DNA of 64,000 nt from Devosia sp. Root685 (GCF_001427875.1 NZ_LMHK01000004.1:338597-402596), one strand, 5' to 3'; shown: positions 37,309 through 46,296, counted from the stretch's first letter. The notes: a model not told the origin generated them from the sequence alone. Numbers and translations are program-made.

Positions 37309-37663
37309 AAGGCAAATTGCTGAGCGCGGTGGCCAGCGCGGCGAAGCGCTGGCAGCGCTTTTCCTGCAGGCAAAATTCTACCGCATCCGCCACCGCCGCT
37401 ATAAAACCCCCATCGGTGAAATCGACCTCGTCGTCGAACGCAACGGCACCATCGCCTTCATCGAGGTCAAAACCCGCGCCCATCACAGCCTCGAGGCTGA
37501 CGCTCTCGAAGCGGTAAACACATCGCGCATCGTCCGCGCCGCGGAGCATTGGCTTGCGCGCCACCCGCGTGAAGCGGAAAAGACCTGCCGCTTCGATGTG
37601 ATTTTCCTTGCACCTGGTCGCTGGCCGCGCCATCTCATCAACGCGTTCGATGCTGACGGCTGA
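37277..37663 (+). CDS. YraN/UPF0102 nuclease-fold protein
   Basis: 128-residue member of UPF0102, a restriction-endonuclease-like fold. The PD-ExK core is visible as GEIDLVVERNGTIAFIEVKTR. Cellular role unsettled; usually beside rsmI, as here, where it overlaps rsmI by 32 bp in another frame. Confidence 0.9.
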   Translation: MPRSPSRPSNKRQIAERGGQRGEALAALFLQAKFYRIRHRRYKTPIGEIDLVVERNGTIAFIEVKTRAHHSLEADALEAVNTSRIVRAAEHWLARHPREAEKTCRFDVIFLAPGRWPRHLINAFDADG

Positions 37664-37705
37664 CGCTTTCCCGCGTCATCCTCAAACACTCTGAAAAGGG
37701 CCAAA

Positions 37706-38650
37706 ATGTCGCTCAAAGTCGCCGTCCAGATGGACCACGTTTCCACCATCAATCCGCGCGGCGATTCGACCTTCGCCATGATGCTAGAGGCCCAGGCCCG
37801 CGGCCATGAACTGCTCCATTATACCGCCAATACCCTGTCGCTGCGCGATAACGTCGTCACCGCACTGGTCCAGCCGATCACGGTGAAAGACGCCGAAAAG
37901 GGCGAACACTTTAGCCTTGGCGAAGCCAGGCGCCAGGATCTCTCGACCCAGGATGTCATCCTGATGCGTCAGGATCCGCCCTTTGATATGAATTACATCA
38001 CCATCACGCATATCCTCGAGCGTCTGCACCCCAAGACGCTGGTGGTGAACCCGCCCGCCGCCGTGCGCAATGCGCCGGAAAAAATCCTCGTGACCGATTT
38101 CCCCGAATTGATGCCGCCGACGCTGGTGACGCGCGACCGGGCTGAAATCCACGCCTTCCGCCGGGAACACGGCAATATCATCGTCAAGCCGCTCTACGGC
38201 AATGGCGGCGCCGGCGTCTTCTTCATCCAGGAAGGCGACCACAATCTCAATTCGCTGATTGAACTGTTCGAGCAGAACTATCCCGAGCCGTTCATGATCC
38301 AAAAGTACCTTCCGGATGTGCGCAAGGGCGACAAGCGCATCATCATCATCGACGGCGAACCCATTGCCGGCCTCAATCGCATCCCGGCCGAAGGCGAAGC
38401 CCGCTCCAACATGCATGTCGGGGGCCGCCCGGAACTCTCCCCGCTCACCGAGCGCGAAAAACAAATCTGCGCTGCGATTGCACCTGCTCTCAAAGAGCGC
38501 GACATGATTTTCGTCGGCATCGACGTCATCGGCGACTACCTCACCGAGATCAACGTCACCTCCCCCACTGGCATTCGCGAAATCAAGCGCTTCGGCGGCC
38601 CCGACATCGCCGTCCTCATCTGGGACGCCATCGAAAAGCGCCGCGTCTAG
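37706..38650 (+). CDS. gshB: Glutathione synthetase
   Basis: ATP-grasp ligase joining gamma-glutamylcysteine and glycine. 314 residues. [22 protein letters not shown] at the N-terminus, [27 protein letters not shown] and the metal-binding [12 protein letters not shown] are diagnostic. Follows yraN after 42 bp. Confidence 0.97.
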   Translation: MSLKVAVQMDHVSTINPRGDSTFAMMLEAQARGHELLHYTANTLSLRDNVVTALVQPITVKDAEKGEHFSLGEARRQDLSTQDVILMRQDPPFDMNYITITHILERLHPKTLVVNPPAAVRNAPEKILVTDFPELMPPTLVTRDRAEIHAFRREHGNIIVKPLYGNGGAGVFFIQEGDHNLNSLIELFEQNYPEPFMIQKYLPDVRKGDKRIIIIDGEPIAGLNRIPAEGEARSNMHVGGRPELSPLTEREKQICAAIAPALKERDMIFVGIDVIGDYLTEINVTSPTGIREIKRFGGPDIAVLIWDAIEKRRV

Positions 38651-38713
38651 GCAAACCTTGGCGACACCCCGCAAATCCCGTAAGTGTCAGCTTTGGGTTT
38701 TGCGGGGGCGTTC

Positions 38714-39346
38714 GTGGATACTTCGGCTTTTCTCGTCGCCTTCGCGACGCTTTTTGCGACCGTTGGCGTCGCCGACATCGCCTTCATCTTCGCCGCGCTC
38801 ACCAAGGATAATACCCCCGCTCAGCGTCGCACCTTTGCGACCCGCGGCGTTATCATCGCGCTGCTGATCCTGTTGTTCTTTGCCTTCCTCGGCAATGCCA
38901 TCCTCGATGTCTTCGGCATCACCATTCCGGCCCTGCGTACCGCGGGCGGCGTGCTGCTCCTTTTGATCGCCATCGACATGGTCTTTGCCCGCCATTCGGG
39001 CGGCACCGGCACGACCGACGAGGAAGAAAGCGAAGCGCGCCACGCTCAGGATATTTCGGTCTTTCCGCTCGCCATGCCGCTGCTGGCCGGCCCCGGTGCC
39101 ATCAGCGCCGTTATCCTGCTCACGACCGGCGCGCGTACCGATGCCGAATTCTGGCTGGTGATCGCGGCCATCGTGGTCATTTTGGCGCTGGCCTGGCTGA
39201 CGCTCCTCGTCGCCATCCCGATCCAGCGCCTCCTCGGCCTTACCGGTCTTTCGGTCGTGTCCCGCGTCGTCGGCATTCTGCTCGCCGCGCTGGCCGTGCA
39301 GTTCGTCTTCGACGGCATCAAGGCGTCGGGCCTGTTGGGCGGCTAA
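38714..39346 (+). CDS. MarC-family integral membrane protein
   Basis: About 210 residues with six predicted membrane helices, matching the MarC/UPF0056 family (start FLVAFATLFATVGVADIAFIFAALT; middle DISVFPLAMPLLAGPGAISAVILL). GTG at 38714 is chosen for GGGGGCG upstream and because family members start with this helix; GTG at 38684 would add ten residues. Function unknown; the old multidrug-resistance link of MarC is not supported. Confidence 0.85.
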   Translation: MDTSAFLVAFATLFATVGVADIAFIFAALTKDNTPAQRRTFATRGVIIALLILLFFAFLGNAILDVFGITIPALRTAGGVLLLLIAIDMVFARHSGGTGTTDEEESEARHAQDISVFPLAMPLLAGPGAISAVILLTTGARTDAEFWLVIAAIVVILALAWLTLLVAIPIQRLLGLTGLSVVSRVVGILLAALAVQFVFDGIKASGLLGG

Positions 39347-39347
39347 C

Positions 39348-40190
39348 CTATTTGGCGAACTGACAGCGTCCCGTGGCCGACAGCGCGGCAATCGCACGCG
39401 GATCGCAACCGGTGGAGAGGAACATCAGCCAGTCATTGGTCGAGCCGTAAAAGACGTTCCGGTCCACTTCGCCACGCACCCCCGGCACCACGCCTGTTTG
39501 AGTATACTGCCAAAAAGTCCAAGGCCGGTTTTCGTAGCGTTCATGCGGCTCTGCGGCGGTCGAGCGCAGCCAGAACGTGTTGGGAAAATACTCGCCCGAA
39601 AGAACATCGCGGTGGAAATTCATGTCGGTATAGATGATCGGCAGCTTGCCGGTATGGCGCTCCATCACTTCGAGCATCAGCCGGATTTTTTCGAGCGCAT
39701 CCGCCCTGTTCGGCTTCACCTTGCAGCTCGAATGATTGTTCCATTCGAGGTCGAGTACCGGCGGCAGGGCGCTGGGATCGGCCGGCACGTTTTGCACGAA
39801 CCAGTTGGCCTGTTCCGAGGCCAGCGAGCACCAGGTCATGAAATGATAGGCCCCGCGCGGCATGCCGGCATCCCTGGCGCGCTCCCAGTTCACGCGGAAA
39901 TTGGGGTCGACATAATCTTTGCCTTCGGTCGCTTTCATGAAGACGAAATGGGTGCCCGCCGCCCGCGCCTTGGCGAAATCCACATTTTCCTGATAGCGCG
40001 CCACGTCAATGCCCTGCACCGGCATGGTCCGCGCCCGATCGACTGCCTTGTGCGGACGATTGTCGCCCGGAATGGCACCATAAAGCCCGCCGCCGGTGGC
40101 GCAGGCCGCCAGGGCCGTCACCGCCAGGCCCATCACGGCATTGCGCAACAGGGTGGAAAAAGCGGCGGGCAAACGGAAGGCGCGGGCCAT
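39348..40190 (-). CDS. GH25-family lysozyme-like lipoprotein
   Basis: 280-residue predicted lipoprotein: signal segment NAVMGLAVTALAAC with lipobox LAAC, then a glycoside hydrolase 25 domain (PVQGIDVARYQENVDFAKAR, FVFMKATEGKDYVDPNF, PPVLDLEWNN, IIYTDMNF). The acidic residues of the GH25 active site (D in GIDVARYQ, D and E in LDLEW) are present. Probable N-acetylmuramidase for cell-wall remodelling. ATG at 40190 is preferred to a TTG one codon earlier. Confidence 0.87.
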   Translation of the reverse strand: MARAFRLPAAFSTLLRNAVMGLAVTALAACATGGGLYGAIPGDNRPHKAVDRARTMPVQGIDVARYQENVDFAKARAAGTHFVFMKATEGKDYVDPNFRVNWERARDAGMPRGAYHFMTWCSLASEQANWFVQNVPADPSALPPVLDLEWNNHSSCKVKPNRADALEKIRLMLEVMERHTGKLPIIYTDMNFHRDVLSGEYFPNTFWLRSTAAEPHERYENRPWTFWQYTQTGVVPGVRGEVDRNVFYGSTNDWLMFLSTGCDPRAIAALSATGRCQFAK

Positions 40191-40242
40191 CAATACACTC
40201 GGAACACAAAGACAAACTGAGCCTTTGATTCAACATGGCGCG

Positions 40243-40265
40243 GTTAATGGATGTTTAGGGTAACC
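40243..40265. promoter_or_regulatory. Possible CtrA-type box in GH25-comM spacer
   Basis: TTAA-N7-TTAG at 40244-40258, one base off the CtrA consensus TTAA-N7-TTAA, inside a GGTTA...TAACC frame. It sits 54 bp before the GH25 lipoprotein start in a 179-bp divergent spacer. Weak evidence. Confidence 0.25.
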
Positions 40266-40369
40266 AATGTGGCAGCATGCATGGTTAATAGACCATTCTT
40301 TGTTCGCTCTCCGTTCTTGACTCGGCTCTTCCTTCTGTTAGCGTTGAGAGGGGTTTGGGGGCATTCCAC

Positions 40370-41896
40370 ATGGTGACGCGCGTCGCGACGGTGGCGTTCC
40401 AGGGCATCGAGGCTGTGCCGGTCGATGTGCAGGTGCAAATTGCGCCGGGCCATCCCAAATTCCTGCTTGTCGGCCTGCCCGACAAAGCGGTTAAGGAATC
40501 GAGCGAGCGCGTCCGCGCCGCCCTCGTCGCCTCAGGCCTCGGCCTCCCGCCAAAACGCATCACCATCAATCTTGCCCCTGCCGATCTCCCGAAAGAAGGC
40601 AGTCACTATGATCTGCCGATTGCCCTTGGCCTGATGGCCGCCATGGGCGCCATTCCCCAAGATGCGATCGATCGCTATCTTGTGCTGGGCGAATTGGGTC
40701 TTGATGGACGCCTCGCCCATGTCGGCGGCGTGCTCCCCGCCGCCATTGCCGCCGCCTCGCGCGATCTCGGCATCATCTGCCCCACCGCCTCCGGCCCCGA
40801 AGCCGCCTGGGCCGGCGACGAAATCGACATTGTCGCCGCCGATAGTCTCCTCGCCCTCGTCAATCATCTCGTCGGCCGGCAATTGCAGGCGCGGCCAAAA
40901 CCCGCCCGGCAATTGATCGATGCCTCCGCCCTGCCCGATCTTGCCGATGTCCGCGGCCAGACCATTGCCCGCCGCGCTTTGGAAGTCGCTGCCGCTGGTG
41001 GTCACAATCTCCTCTTCGTCGGCCCTCCCGGCGCCGGAAAATCCATGCTGGCGGCCCGCCTGCCCTCGATTCTTCCCCCGCTCAGTGCCCGCGAATTGCT
41101 CGATGTGTCGATGATCCAGTCGATCGCGGGCGAGCTGGCCGGTGGCGCCCTCTCTGATCGCCGCCCGTTTCGCGCGCCGCACCATTCCGCTTCCATGGCG
41201 GCTTTGGTCGGCGGTGGCCTCAAAGTGCGGCCGGGCGAAGCGACCCTGGCGCATAATGGCGTGCTCTTCCTCGACGAACTCCCCGAATTTGGTCCCAGCG
41301 TCCTCGACAGTCTCCGCCAACCGCTCGAAAGCGGGGAGACCGTAATCGCCCGCGCCAATGCCAGGGTGACATATCCCAGCCGCTTCCAGCTCATCGCCGC
41401 CATGAACCCCTGCAAATGCGGCATGGCGGGCACCCCGGGCCATATCTGCAAGCGCGGCAATGCCTGCGCCGCCGATTATCAGGCCCGCGTCTCCGGCCCC
41501 TTCCTCGATCGCATCGATATTCGCATCGATGTGCCTGCCGTTTCCGCCAGTGACATGATTGGCGCCGCCGGCTCAGCCGAACCCTCGTCCGCAGTGGCCC
41601 AACGCGTTGCCGCCGCCCGCGAACGCCAGCGCCAGCGTTATGAGGCAGCCGGTGTGCCCGATATCCTCACCAATGCGTCAGCCGGCGCCACCCTGATCGA
41701 AAAACTGGTGCAGCCCGACCGGGAGAGCCAGACCCTGCTCCTGCAGGCCGCCGAGCGTTTCAATCTCTCGGCCCGCGCCTATCACCGGGTCCTCAAAGTC
41801 GCCCGCACGCTTGCCGATCTCGCCGGCGTCGATAAGGTGGCCCGGCCCCATATCGCCGAGGCCCTGAGCTACCGCCTCAATTTCGGCGCCGCCTGA
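40370..41896 (+). CDS. YifB/ComM-family Mg-chelatase-like AAA+ ATPase
   Basis: 508-residue protein with the N-terminal ChlI-like region (VDVQVQIAPGHPKFLLVGLPDKAVKE), an AAA+ core with Walker A VGPPGAGKSML and Walker B GVLFLDELPEF, the cysteine-bearing AAMNPCKCGMAG, and a C-terminal Mg-chelatase domain. ComM homologues drive branch migration during natural transformation; uptake genes are not in this window, so that role is inferred. Confidence 0.92.
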   Translation: MVTRVATVAFQGIEAVPVDVQVQIAPGHPKFLLVGLPDKAVKESSERVRAALVASGLGLPPKRITINLAPADLPKEGSHYDLPIALGLMAAMGAIPQDAIDRYLVLGELGLDGRLAHVGGVLPAAIAAASRDLGIICPTASGPEAAWAGDEIDIVAADSLLALVNHLVGRQLQARPKPARQLIDASALPDLADVRGQTIARRALEVAAAGGHNLLFVGPPGAGKSMLAARLPSILPPLSARELLDVSMIQSIAGELAGGALSDRRPFRAPHHSASMAALVGGGLKVRPGEATLAHNGVLFLDELPEFGPSVLDSLRQPLESGETVIARANARVTYPSRFQLIAAMNPCKCGMAGTPGHICKRGNACAADYQARVSGPFLDRIDIRIDVPAVSASDMIGAAGSAEPSSAVAQRVAAARERQRQRYEAAGVPDILTNASAGATLIEKLVQPDRESQTLLLQAAERFNLSARAYHRVLKVARTLADLAGVDKVARPHIAEALSYRLNFGAA

Positions 41897-41917
41897 TTTT
41901 CGGAGTCTTTTGTTCCC

Positions 41918-42370
41918 ATGCAGCACCGCATCTCCGCCGGCGTCCTCGCCTTGCGCGACCAAAAAATCCTGCTCGTGCGCCATTTTCGTCCGGGCGTGCA
42001 CGATTTCTGGGCCGGGCCCGGCGGCGGGGCCGAGCGGGCCGAAGAGCTCTGGCAAACAGCCGAGCGCGAAGCCTTTGAGGAAACCGGCCTGCGCGTCACG
42101 GCGCGCTCCATGGCCTATATCGATGAACTGGTCGACGATTGGGGCCGCATCGTCAAATTCTGGTTCTTGGCCGATTATGTCTCGGGCGAAATCGACGTCT
42201 CAGCCAACCCCGCGGAAGGCGAAAGCATCACCGAGGCCGGCTGGTTCTCGCGCGAAAACCTGCCGCAAGACCATGTTTTTCCAGAAATTTTGCGCGACCG
42301 CTTCTGGGACGATCTGAAGACGGGATTTTCCAGTCCGGTAAAACTCCCCCTACGCCAATCGATCTTTTAG
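41918..42370 (+). CDS. Nudix hydrolase
   Basis: 150-residue pyrophosphohydrolase. A full Nudix box GX5EX7REUXEEXGU is present (GGGAERAEELW then REAFEETGL, about residues 36-58). Substrate unknown; such enzymes remove oxidised nucleotides or nucleotide sugars. Nine bases separate it from the downstream cold-shock-like gene. Confidence 0.88.
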   Translation: MQHRISAGVLALRDQKILLVRHFRPGVHDFWAGPGGGAERAEELWQTAEREAFEETGLRVTARSMAYIDELVDDWGRIVKFWFLADYVSGEIDVSANPAEGESITEAGWFSRENLPQDHVFPEILRDRFWDDLKTGFSSPVKLPLRQSIF

Positions 42371-42378
42371 GAAAAAAA

Positions 42379-43032
42379 ATGGTGCGGCGCGGCGAGCTGG
42401 TGCAGTGGAATGACAGTCGTGGCTTCGGTTTTATCCTCGGCGATGATGGTGAGCGCTACTTCGTCCACATCTCCAATATCAGCCGTATCGCCACGCGACC
42501 GCGCACCGGCGATCTGGTCACTTTTGCGCTGAAAAAGGGGGTGGATGGACGGCTGCAAGCCCGCTCGGTTGCCATTCTCGGGGCCAATCCCAAGCCCACG
42601 CTGGCGCAGATGCGGCGCGGCGCCGAGTTGCACACCCGTTCAACCTGGCGGTTGCCATTCGCGGGATTTCTGGCTTTTCTGATCGTGCTCGGCGCCGCGC
42701 TTGGTCATTTGCCCTGGTTCCTTGCCGGCCTCTATGCCGCCGTCGGCATCGTGTCTTTCGCAGCCTATGGTAGTGACAAGCGATCGGCCGAAAGCGGGCA
42801 ATGGCGCATCAGCGAAGTGACCTTGTTAGGCGTGGACCTTTGTTTTGGTGTTCTGGGCGGCTTGATCGGCCAGGAGATTTTCCGGCACAAGACGCGCAAG
42901 GACGGCTACGTCCTCACCACAATGCTCATTGCCGGCGTGCATTTGCTCTGGATTGCCGGCTTTGCTCTCGGTCTTATCCGGGCCGGCGACCTGGCGGGCT
43001 TGTTCGCTAAACTGACCAGCCCCCTCCGCTAG
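42379..43032 (+). CDS. Cold-shock-domain / DUF1294 membrane protein
   Basis: 217 residues: an N-terminal cold-shock-like OB fold (ELVQWNDSRGFGFILGDDGERYFVHIS, residues 5-31), then a C-terminal DUF1294 membrane domain with four hydrophobic stretches and the signature AAYGSDKRSAESGQWRISE. Nucleic-acid binding at the membrane is implied but untested. AGGA precedes the ATG at 42379. Confidence 0.87.
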   Translation: MVRRGELVQWNDSRGFGFILGDDGERYFVHISNISRIATRPRTGDLVTFALKKGVDGRLQARSVAILGANPKPTLAQMRRGAELHTRSTWRLPFAGFLAFLIVLGAALGHLPWFLAGLYAAVGIVSFAAYGSDKRSAESGQWRISEVTLLGVDLCFGVLGGLIGQEIFRHKTRKDGYVLTTMLIAGVHLLWIAGFALGLIRAGDLAGLFAKLTSPLR

Positions 43033-43043
43033 ACAAGGCTCGG

Positions 43044-43059
43044 TGTTTCACGTGAATCC
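43044..43059 (-). promoter_or_regulatory. parS-like ParB site 5 (reverse orientation)
   Basis: TGTTTCACGTGAATCC on the plus strand, 14 of 16 matches to parS. Its complement GGATTCACGTGAAACA is identical to site 4. Lies in the 33-bp gap between two convergent genes. Confidence 0.65.
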
Positions 43060-43065
43060 GTCCGG

Positions 43066-43773
43066 TTACGCCTCGCCCTCGTGATACCGGCGATCGCGCA
43101 CCCAACTGTCTCGCCATTCGCGCTCCAGCGCCGCTCGCCGCTTGCCATAGCGATCTTCGGTGATGACCAGATTGACGATCCGGTCCGTCCGAAAATTGCG
43201 AAAATCCTGCCGCAGCAGGCACCAGGCGGCAATGGTCTGCTTGCCCTCGTAAAAGGCGAGGCCCACCGGCCAGAGGGTCCGAGAAGTCGCCCGCCCCTGC
43301 TCGTCTTCATAGTCGATGGTGACCGCTCGCTCCTGGCGCATGGCGAGGCGAATGTCGCCCAGCACCGGAATGGGCTTGCGCCCGCCCCAAATAGCCACCG
43401 GCCAGAGCGCGGTATCGCTGATCCTGTCACGAAGGTCTTCCGGCGACGCAGTGGCGATTTTCGCCAGTGCATTGCGCGCCGCCGCGCCCAATCCATCGTC
43501 GGGCTGCGTCTCTACCCAGCGCGCGCCCAGCACCAGCGCCTCTAGCTCCTCGGGCGAAAACATCAGCGGCGGCAGGAAAAAGCCGGGTTTCAGCATATAG
43601 CCGATTCCCGCCTCGCCATCGATCGGCGCGCCGAGCCCGATAAGGGTCTGAATATCGCGATAAAGCGTGCGCACCGAAACGCCCTGCTCCTCGGCCAGGG
43701 CCGCAGCGGTGATCGGCCGGCGATGGCGCCTTAGGGCATCCATAATGGCAAAAAGCCGTTCGGTCTTGTCCAT
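43066..43773 (-). CDS. YafY-type HTH/WYL-domain regulator
   Basis: 235 residues. N-terminal HTH_11 winged helix (ITAAALAEEQGVSVRTLYRDIQTL) and a C-terminal WYL domain (VTIDYEDEQGRATSRTLWPVGLAFYEGKQTIAAWCLLRQDFRNFR). WYL domains bind nucleic acids or small ligands. ATG at 43773 is the family start. Two perfect inverted repeats lie in its upstream region. Confidence 0.88.
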   Translation of the reverse strand: MDKTERLFAIMDALRRHRRPITAAALAEEQGVSVRTLYRDIQTLIGLGAPIDGEAGIGYMLKPGFFLPPLMFSPEELEALVLGARWVETQPDDGLGAAARNALAKIATASPEDLRDRISDTALWPVAIWGGRKPIPVLGDIRLAMRQERAVTIDYEDEQGRATSRTLWPVGLAFYEGKQTIAAWCLLRQDFRNFRTDRIVNLVITEDRYGKRRAALEREWRDSWVRDRRYHEGEA

Positions 43774-43794
43774 GCATTGCCCTCCCGCAAAGGC

Positions 43795-43813
43795 GAATCT
43801 GGTTGCCAGATTC
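43795..43813. promoter_or_regulatory. Perfect inverted repeat 1 upstream of WYL regulator
   Basis: GAATCTGG TTG CCAGATTC, 8-bp arms, 22 bp before the regulator start codon. Possible operator. Confidence 0.5.
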
Positions 43814-43833
43814 TTATCCCTAAATCCATGCCT

Positions 43834-43856
43834 AAACATGAATTTTGTTCATGTTT
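43834..43856. promoter_or_regulatory. Perfect inverted repeat 2 upstream of WYL regulator
   Basis: AAACATGAA TTTTG TTCATGTTT, 9-bp arms, 61 bp before the regulator start, in an AT-rich patch. Possible operator; it has no T-tract that would make it a terminator. Confidence 0.5.
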
Positions 43857-43874
43857 TGATCTTATTTTTGACAA

Positions 43875-43913
43875 TGAAAAAGGCCGCATGATCCTGTCCC
43901 GATCACGCGGCCC
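43875..43913 (-). terminator. Terminator of galM
   Basis: On the minus strand GGCCGCGTGATC, loop GGGACAG, GATCATGCGGCC, then TTTTTC. Twelve-base stem with one wobble, 27 bases past the galM stop. Confidence 0.85.
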
Positions 43914-43939
43914 AAAAATGTCAGGCCAAGTCAGCAGGT

Positions 43940-44950
43940 TCAGGCGATTTCGATATCGCACCAATGGCTATAGGGGCGTTCGGGCGTGTGGATGATATTG
44001 GGGAAGTGCGGATTGTGCAGCGCGTCCGCAAAATTCTGGTCTTCGAGGCAGAAGCCGGCATGCTTGCCGTAGCGCTTGCCATTGAGCCCCGGCACCGGAA
44101 TATCGGTCCAGACGCTATTGTAGACTTGCACGCCCGGTCGGTCCGACCAAATTTTCAGCGTCAGATCCTTAGCGGGCGAAACAACCGTAGCAATGGAATC
44201 GGAATGCTTGCGGCCAGTGTCGAGCGCCATGCCGATGTCATAATCGACCGGCGCGCCATTGGCGTCGCGCATGGTGCGCGGCTGGCGAAGATCGTATTGT
44301 GTGCCGCGCGAGGGTAGAATGGCGCCGGTCGGCGCCAGATCGTCGCCGAGCAGCGTATAGGCGCTCGAATTGACCTGGATCGTGTGGTCGAGCACGTTGT
44401 CGCTGGTGCCCAGATTAAAATACTGGTGCTGCACAAGGCTGATCGGCGTCGCCCGGTCGGTCGTGGCTGTCAGTTCCAGCCGAAGCTTGTTTCCATGCAG
44501 GCTGTAAGTGGCGGCAAAATTGACATTGCCCGGAAAACCCATGGCGCCATCGGGCGAGAAATGGGTGAAGCGCACGGCATTGTTGGCGCTGTCGGCCTGG
44601 CCGGACCAGACCTGACGGCCCAGCCCCTCTTCGCCGCCATGCAGCTGCAATTCGCCGGCATTGGGCGGCAGCTTGTAGGTCACGCCATCGATCTCGAAGC
44701 TGGCGCCCTTGATCCGGTTGGCGACGCGTCCGGCAAGCGAGCCGAAATGCGGGCTGTGTAGGGGATAGGCGTCAAAATTATCAAAGCCGAGCACGACGCT
44801 GCGCTCGCCCCCGGCAACCGGCACGCGCCAATCGCGCACGGCCACGCCATAGCCGATGATATCGACGCTGACGCCGGTATCGCTGACCAGCCTGAACTGA
44901 TCGACGCGCTTGCCGCCATGCTCGCCAAAGGTCGAAACGTCGATGCCCAT
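43940..44950 (-). CDS. galM: Aldose 1-epimerase (galactose mutarotase)
   Basis: Interconverts alpha and beta anomers of aldoses such as xylose, galactose or glucose. 336 residues. NRIKGASFEIDGVTYKLPPN, LHGGEEGLGRQVW (catalytic His), LVQHQYFNLG and HAGFCLEDQNFADALHN (catalytic Glu) are all present. ATG at 44950 has GAGGGGATT upstream. Divergent from the pentose regulator and so probably in the same regulon. Confidence 0.93.
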   Translation of the reverse strand: MGIDVSTFGEHGGKRVDQFRLVSDTGVSVDIIGYGVAVRDWRVPVAGGERSVVLGFDNFDAYPLHSPHFGSLAGRVANRIKGASFEIDGVTYKLPPNAGELQLHGGEEGLGRQVWSGQADSANNAVRFTHFSPDGAMGFPGNVNFAATYSLHGNKLRLELTATTDRATPISLVQHQYFNLGTSDNVLDHTIQVNSSAYTLLGDDLAPTGAILPSRGTQYDLRQPRTMRDANGAPVDYDIGMALDTGRKHSDSIATVVSPAKDLTLKIWSDRPGVQVYNSVWTDIPVPGLNGKRYGKHAGFCLEDQNFADALHNPHFPNIIHTPERPYSHWCDIEIA

Positions 44951-45083
44951 AGACAATCCCCTCAACTCTGTCGGGGCGGAGCTTTAACGCTATTTGCCCA
45001 TGCGGGGCAACGGCGCTCTTGACCTTTTGGGGCGCTCCGCAAACTGTGCGACGGAACAAGAAGAAACCGCGGCGGGGGATAGT

Positions 45084-46127
45084 GTGAGTGATGAAGCGGC
45101 CCGGCGGCGGGTAACGGTGCATGATGTGGCGCGCGCAGCCGGCGTGTCTCTGGCGACGGTCGATCGCGTTCTCAATGGGCGCCCCGGCGTGCGTTCGGCT
45201 ACCGCCGAAAAGGTCGAAGAGGCGATCAAGACGCTGGGTTTCTCGCGTGATCTCAATGCCTCGCTGATGGCCCGCTCCCGCGATCTCAGCGTGGTTTTCT
45301 TCATCCCCGATGGCTCCAACGAGTTCATGGACGCTCTGGCCGAGGCCGTCTCCCGCCGCGCCGGCCCGGCTTTGTCCGATCGCATGCATTTGAGCACCCA
45401 GCGCATCCGCGCCCTCGATACCGGCGCGCTCGCTGCTGGTCTCGATGCGCTCGATCCCCGAAGCTGCGACTGCGCCGTGATAGTCACCTCCGAAGAGCCC
45501 GATATTCTGGCCGCCGTCGAAGCGGCCACCCGCCGCGGCATTGCCGTTATGACCCTGGTTTCGGATCTTCCCGGCTCCAATCGCCGCCATTTCATCGGCA
45601 TCGACAATGTCGCCGCCGGCCGCACTGCCGCCTCCCTCCTCGGCCGTTTCTTGCCTCAGGGCGGCACCGTCGCCGTCATCGCCGGCTCCCTGCATCTGCG
45701 CGATCACCTCGAACGCCTCGAAGGTTTTCGTCAGATTCTATCCGCTGACTTTTCCACCATCGACCTCCTCGGCCCGTTCGAAGGTCATGACGAGCGCCAG
45801 GAAACCGAGGCCCTCGTTGCAAACCTGCTGGCCGAAAACCCAAAACTTTCCGGCATTTACAATCTCGGCGCCGGCAATGCCGGCCTCGTTTCCGCCCTCA
45901 AAATTTCTGGCCGCGCCGGCAATCTCCGCGTTATCGCCCACGAATTGACCGCCCCCACCCGCGAGGGCCTGCGTAACGGGGCCGTGGATGTGGTGCTGGA
46001 CCAGAACCCGGATGGCGAAATCCGCGAGGCTATCGCGGCCGCTCGCGCCCTCGCTTTGGGTACCAGCCGCACTGTCGCCACCGACCCCATTGAAATTGGC
46101 ATTTTCCTGCGCGACAATCTCAGGTAA
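45084..46127 (+). CDS. LacI-family regulator, probable xylose-gene control
   Basis: 347 residues: N-terminal LacI helix-turn-helix (VTVHDVARAAGVSLATVDRVLNGRPGV) and a periplasmic-binding-protein-like sensor domain of the peripl_BP_4 kind. GTG at 45084 with GGGGG upstream gives the normal N-terminus. It stands between galM and xylBA, so xylose or a relative is the likely inducer; this is inferred from context only. Confidence 0.88.
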   Translation: MSDEAARRRVTVHDVARAAGVSLATVDRVLNGRPGVRSATAEKVEEAIKTLGFSRDLNASLMARSRDLSVVFFIPDGSNEFMDALAEAVSRRAGPALSDRMHLSTQRIRALDTGALAAGLDALDPRSCDCAVIVTSEEPDILAAVEAATRRGIAVMTLVSDLPGSNRRHFIGIDNVAAGRTAASLLGRFLPQGGTVAVIAGSLHLRDHLERLEGFRQILSADFSTIDLLGPFEGHDERQETEALVANLLAENPKLSGIYNLGAGNAGLVSALKISGRAGNLRVIAHELTAPTREGLRNGAVDVVLDQNPDGEIREAIAAARALALGTSRTVATDPIEIGIFLRDNLR

Positions 46128-46149
46128 GTGAGGGGCGACCCGGAGGGGG

Positions 46150-46205
46150 AAAACGATCCAGTGGATCGTTTTTAAGCAACGAACGCCCTGAGCCATGCGA
46201 AGGGC
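46150..46205 (+). repeat. R2 two-hairpin element between regulator and xylB
   Basis: Hairpin A AAAACGATCC, loop AGT, GGATCGTTTT (46150-46172), then hairpin B GCCCTGAGC, CAT, GCGAAGGGC (46184-46204, partly mispaired). Could be read as an operator, but it matches the repeat family in layout and loop. Confidence 0.6.
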
Positions 46206-46260
46206 TAGCCAATTCCAAAGAGGGCGGGCCCGGAAACACGGGCAGGAGGACGATCCGTTG

Positions 46261-46296
46261 ATGAGCTTTCCCAATATTGAGGTACGTGCCTCATGA
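46261..46296 (+). CDS. Possible 11-residue leader peptide coupled to xylB
   Basis: ATG at 46261 opens an 11-codon frame ([11 protein letters not shown]) behind AGGAGG at 46244-46249, and its TGA overlaps the xylB ATG (ATGA). It may help deliver ribosomes to xylB or be the remnant of a lost gene. Only the signals support it. Confidence 0.3.
   Translation: MSFPNIEVRAS

Noticed and set aside
46150..46172. LacI-type operator for the xylose genes
   Set aside because: Position and symmetry are attractive, but loop and layout match the R2 repeat family found beside unrelated genes. It is listed as a repeat.
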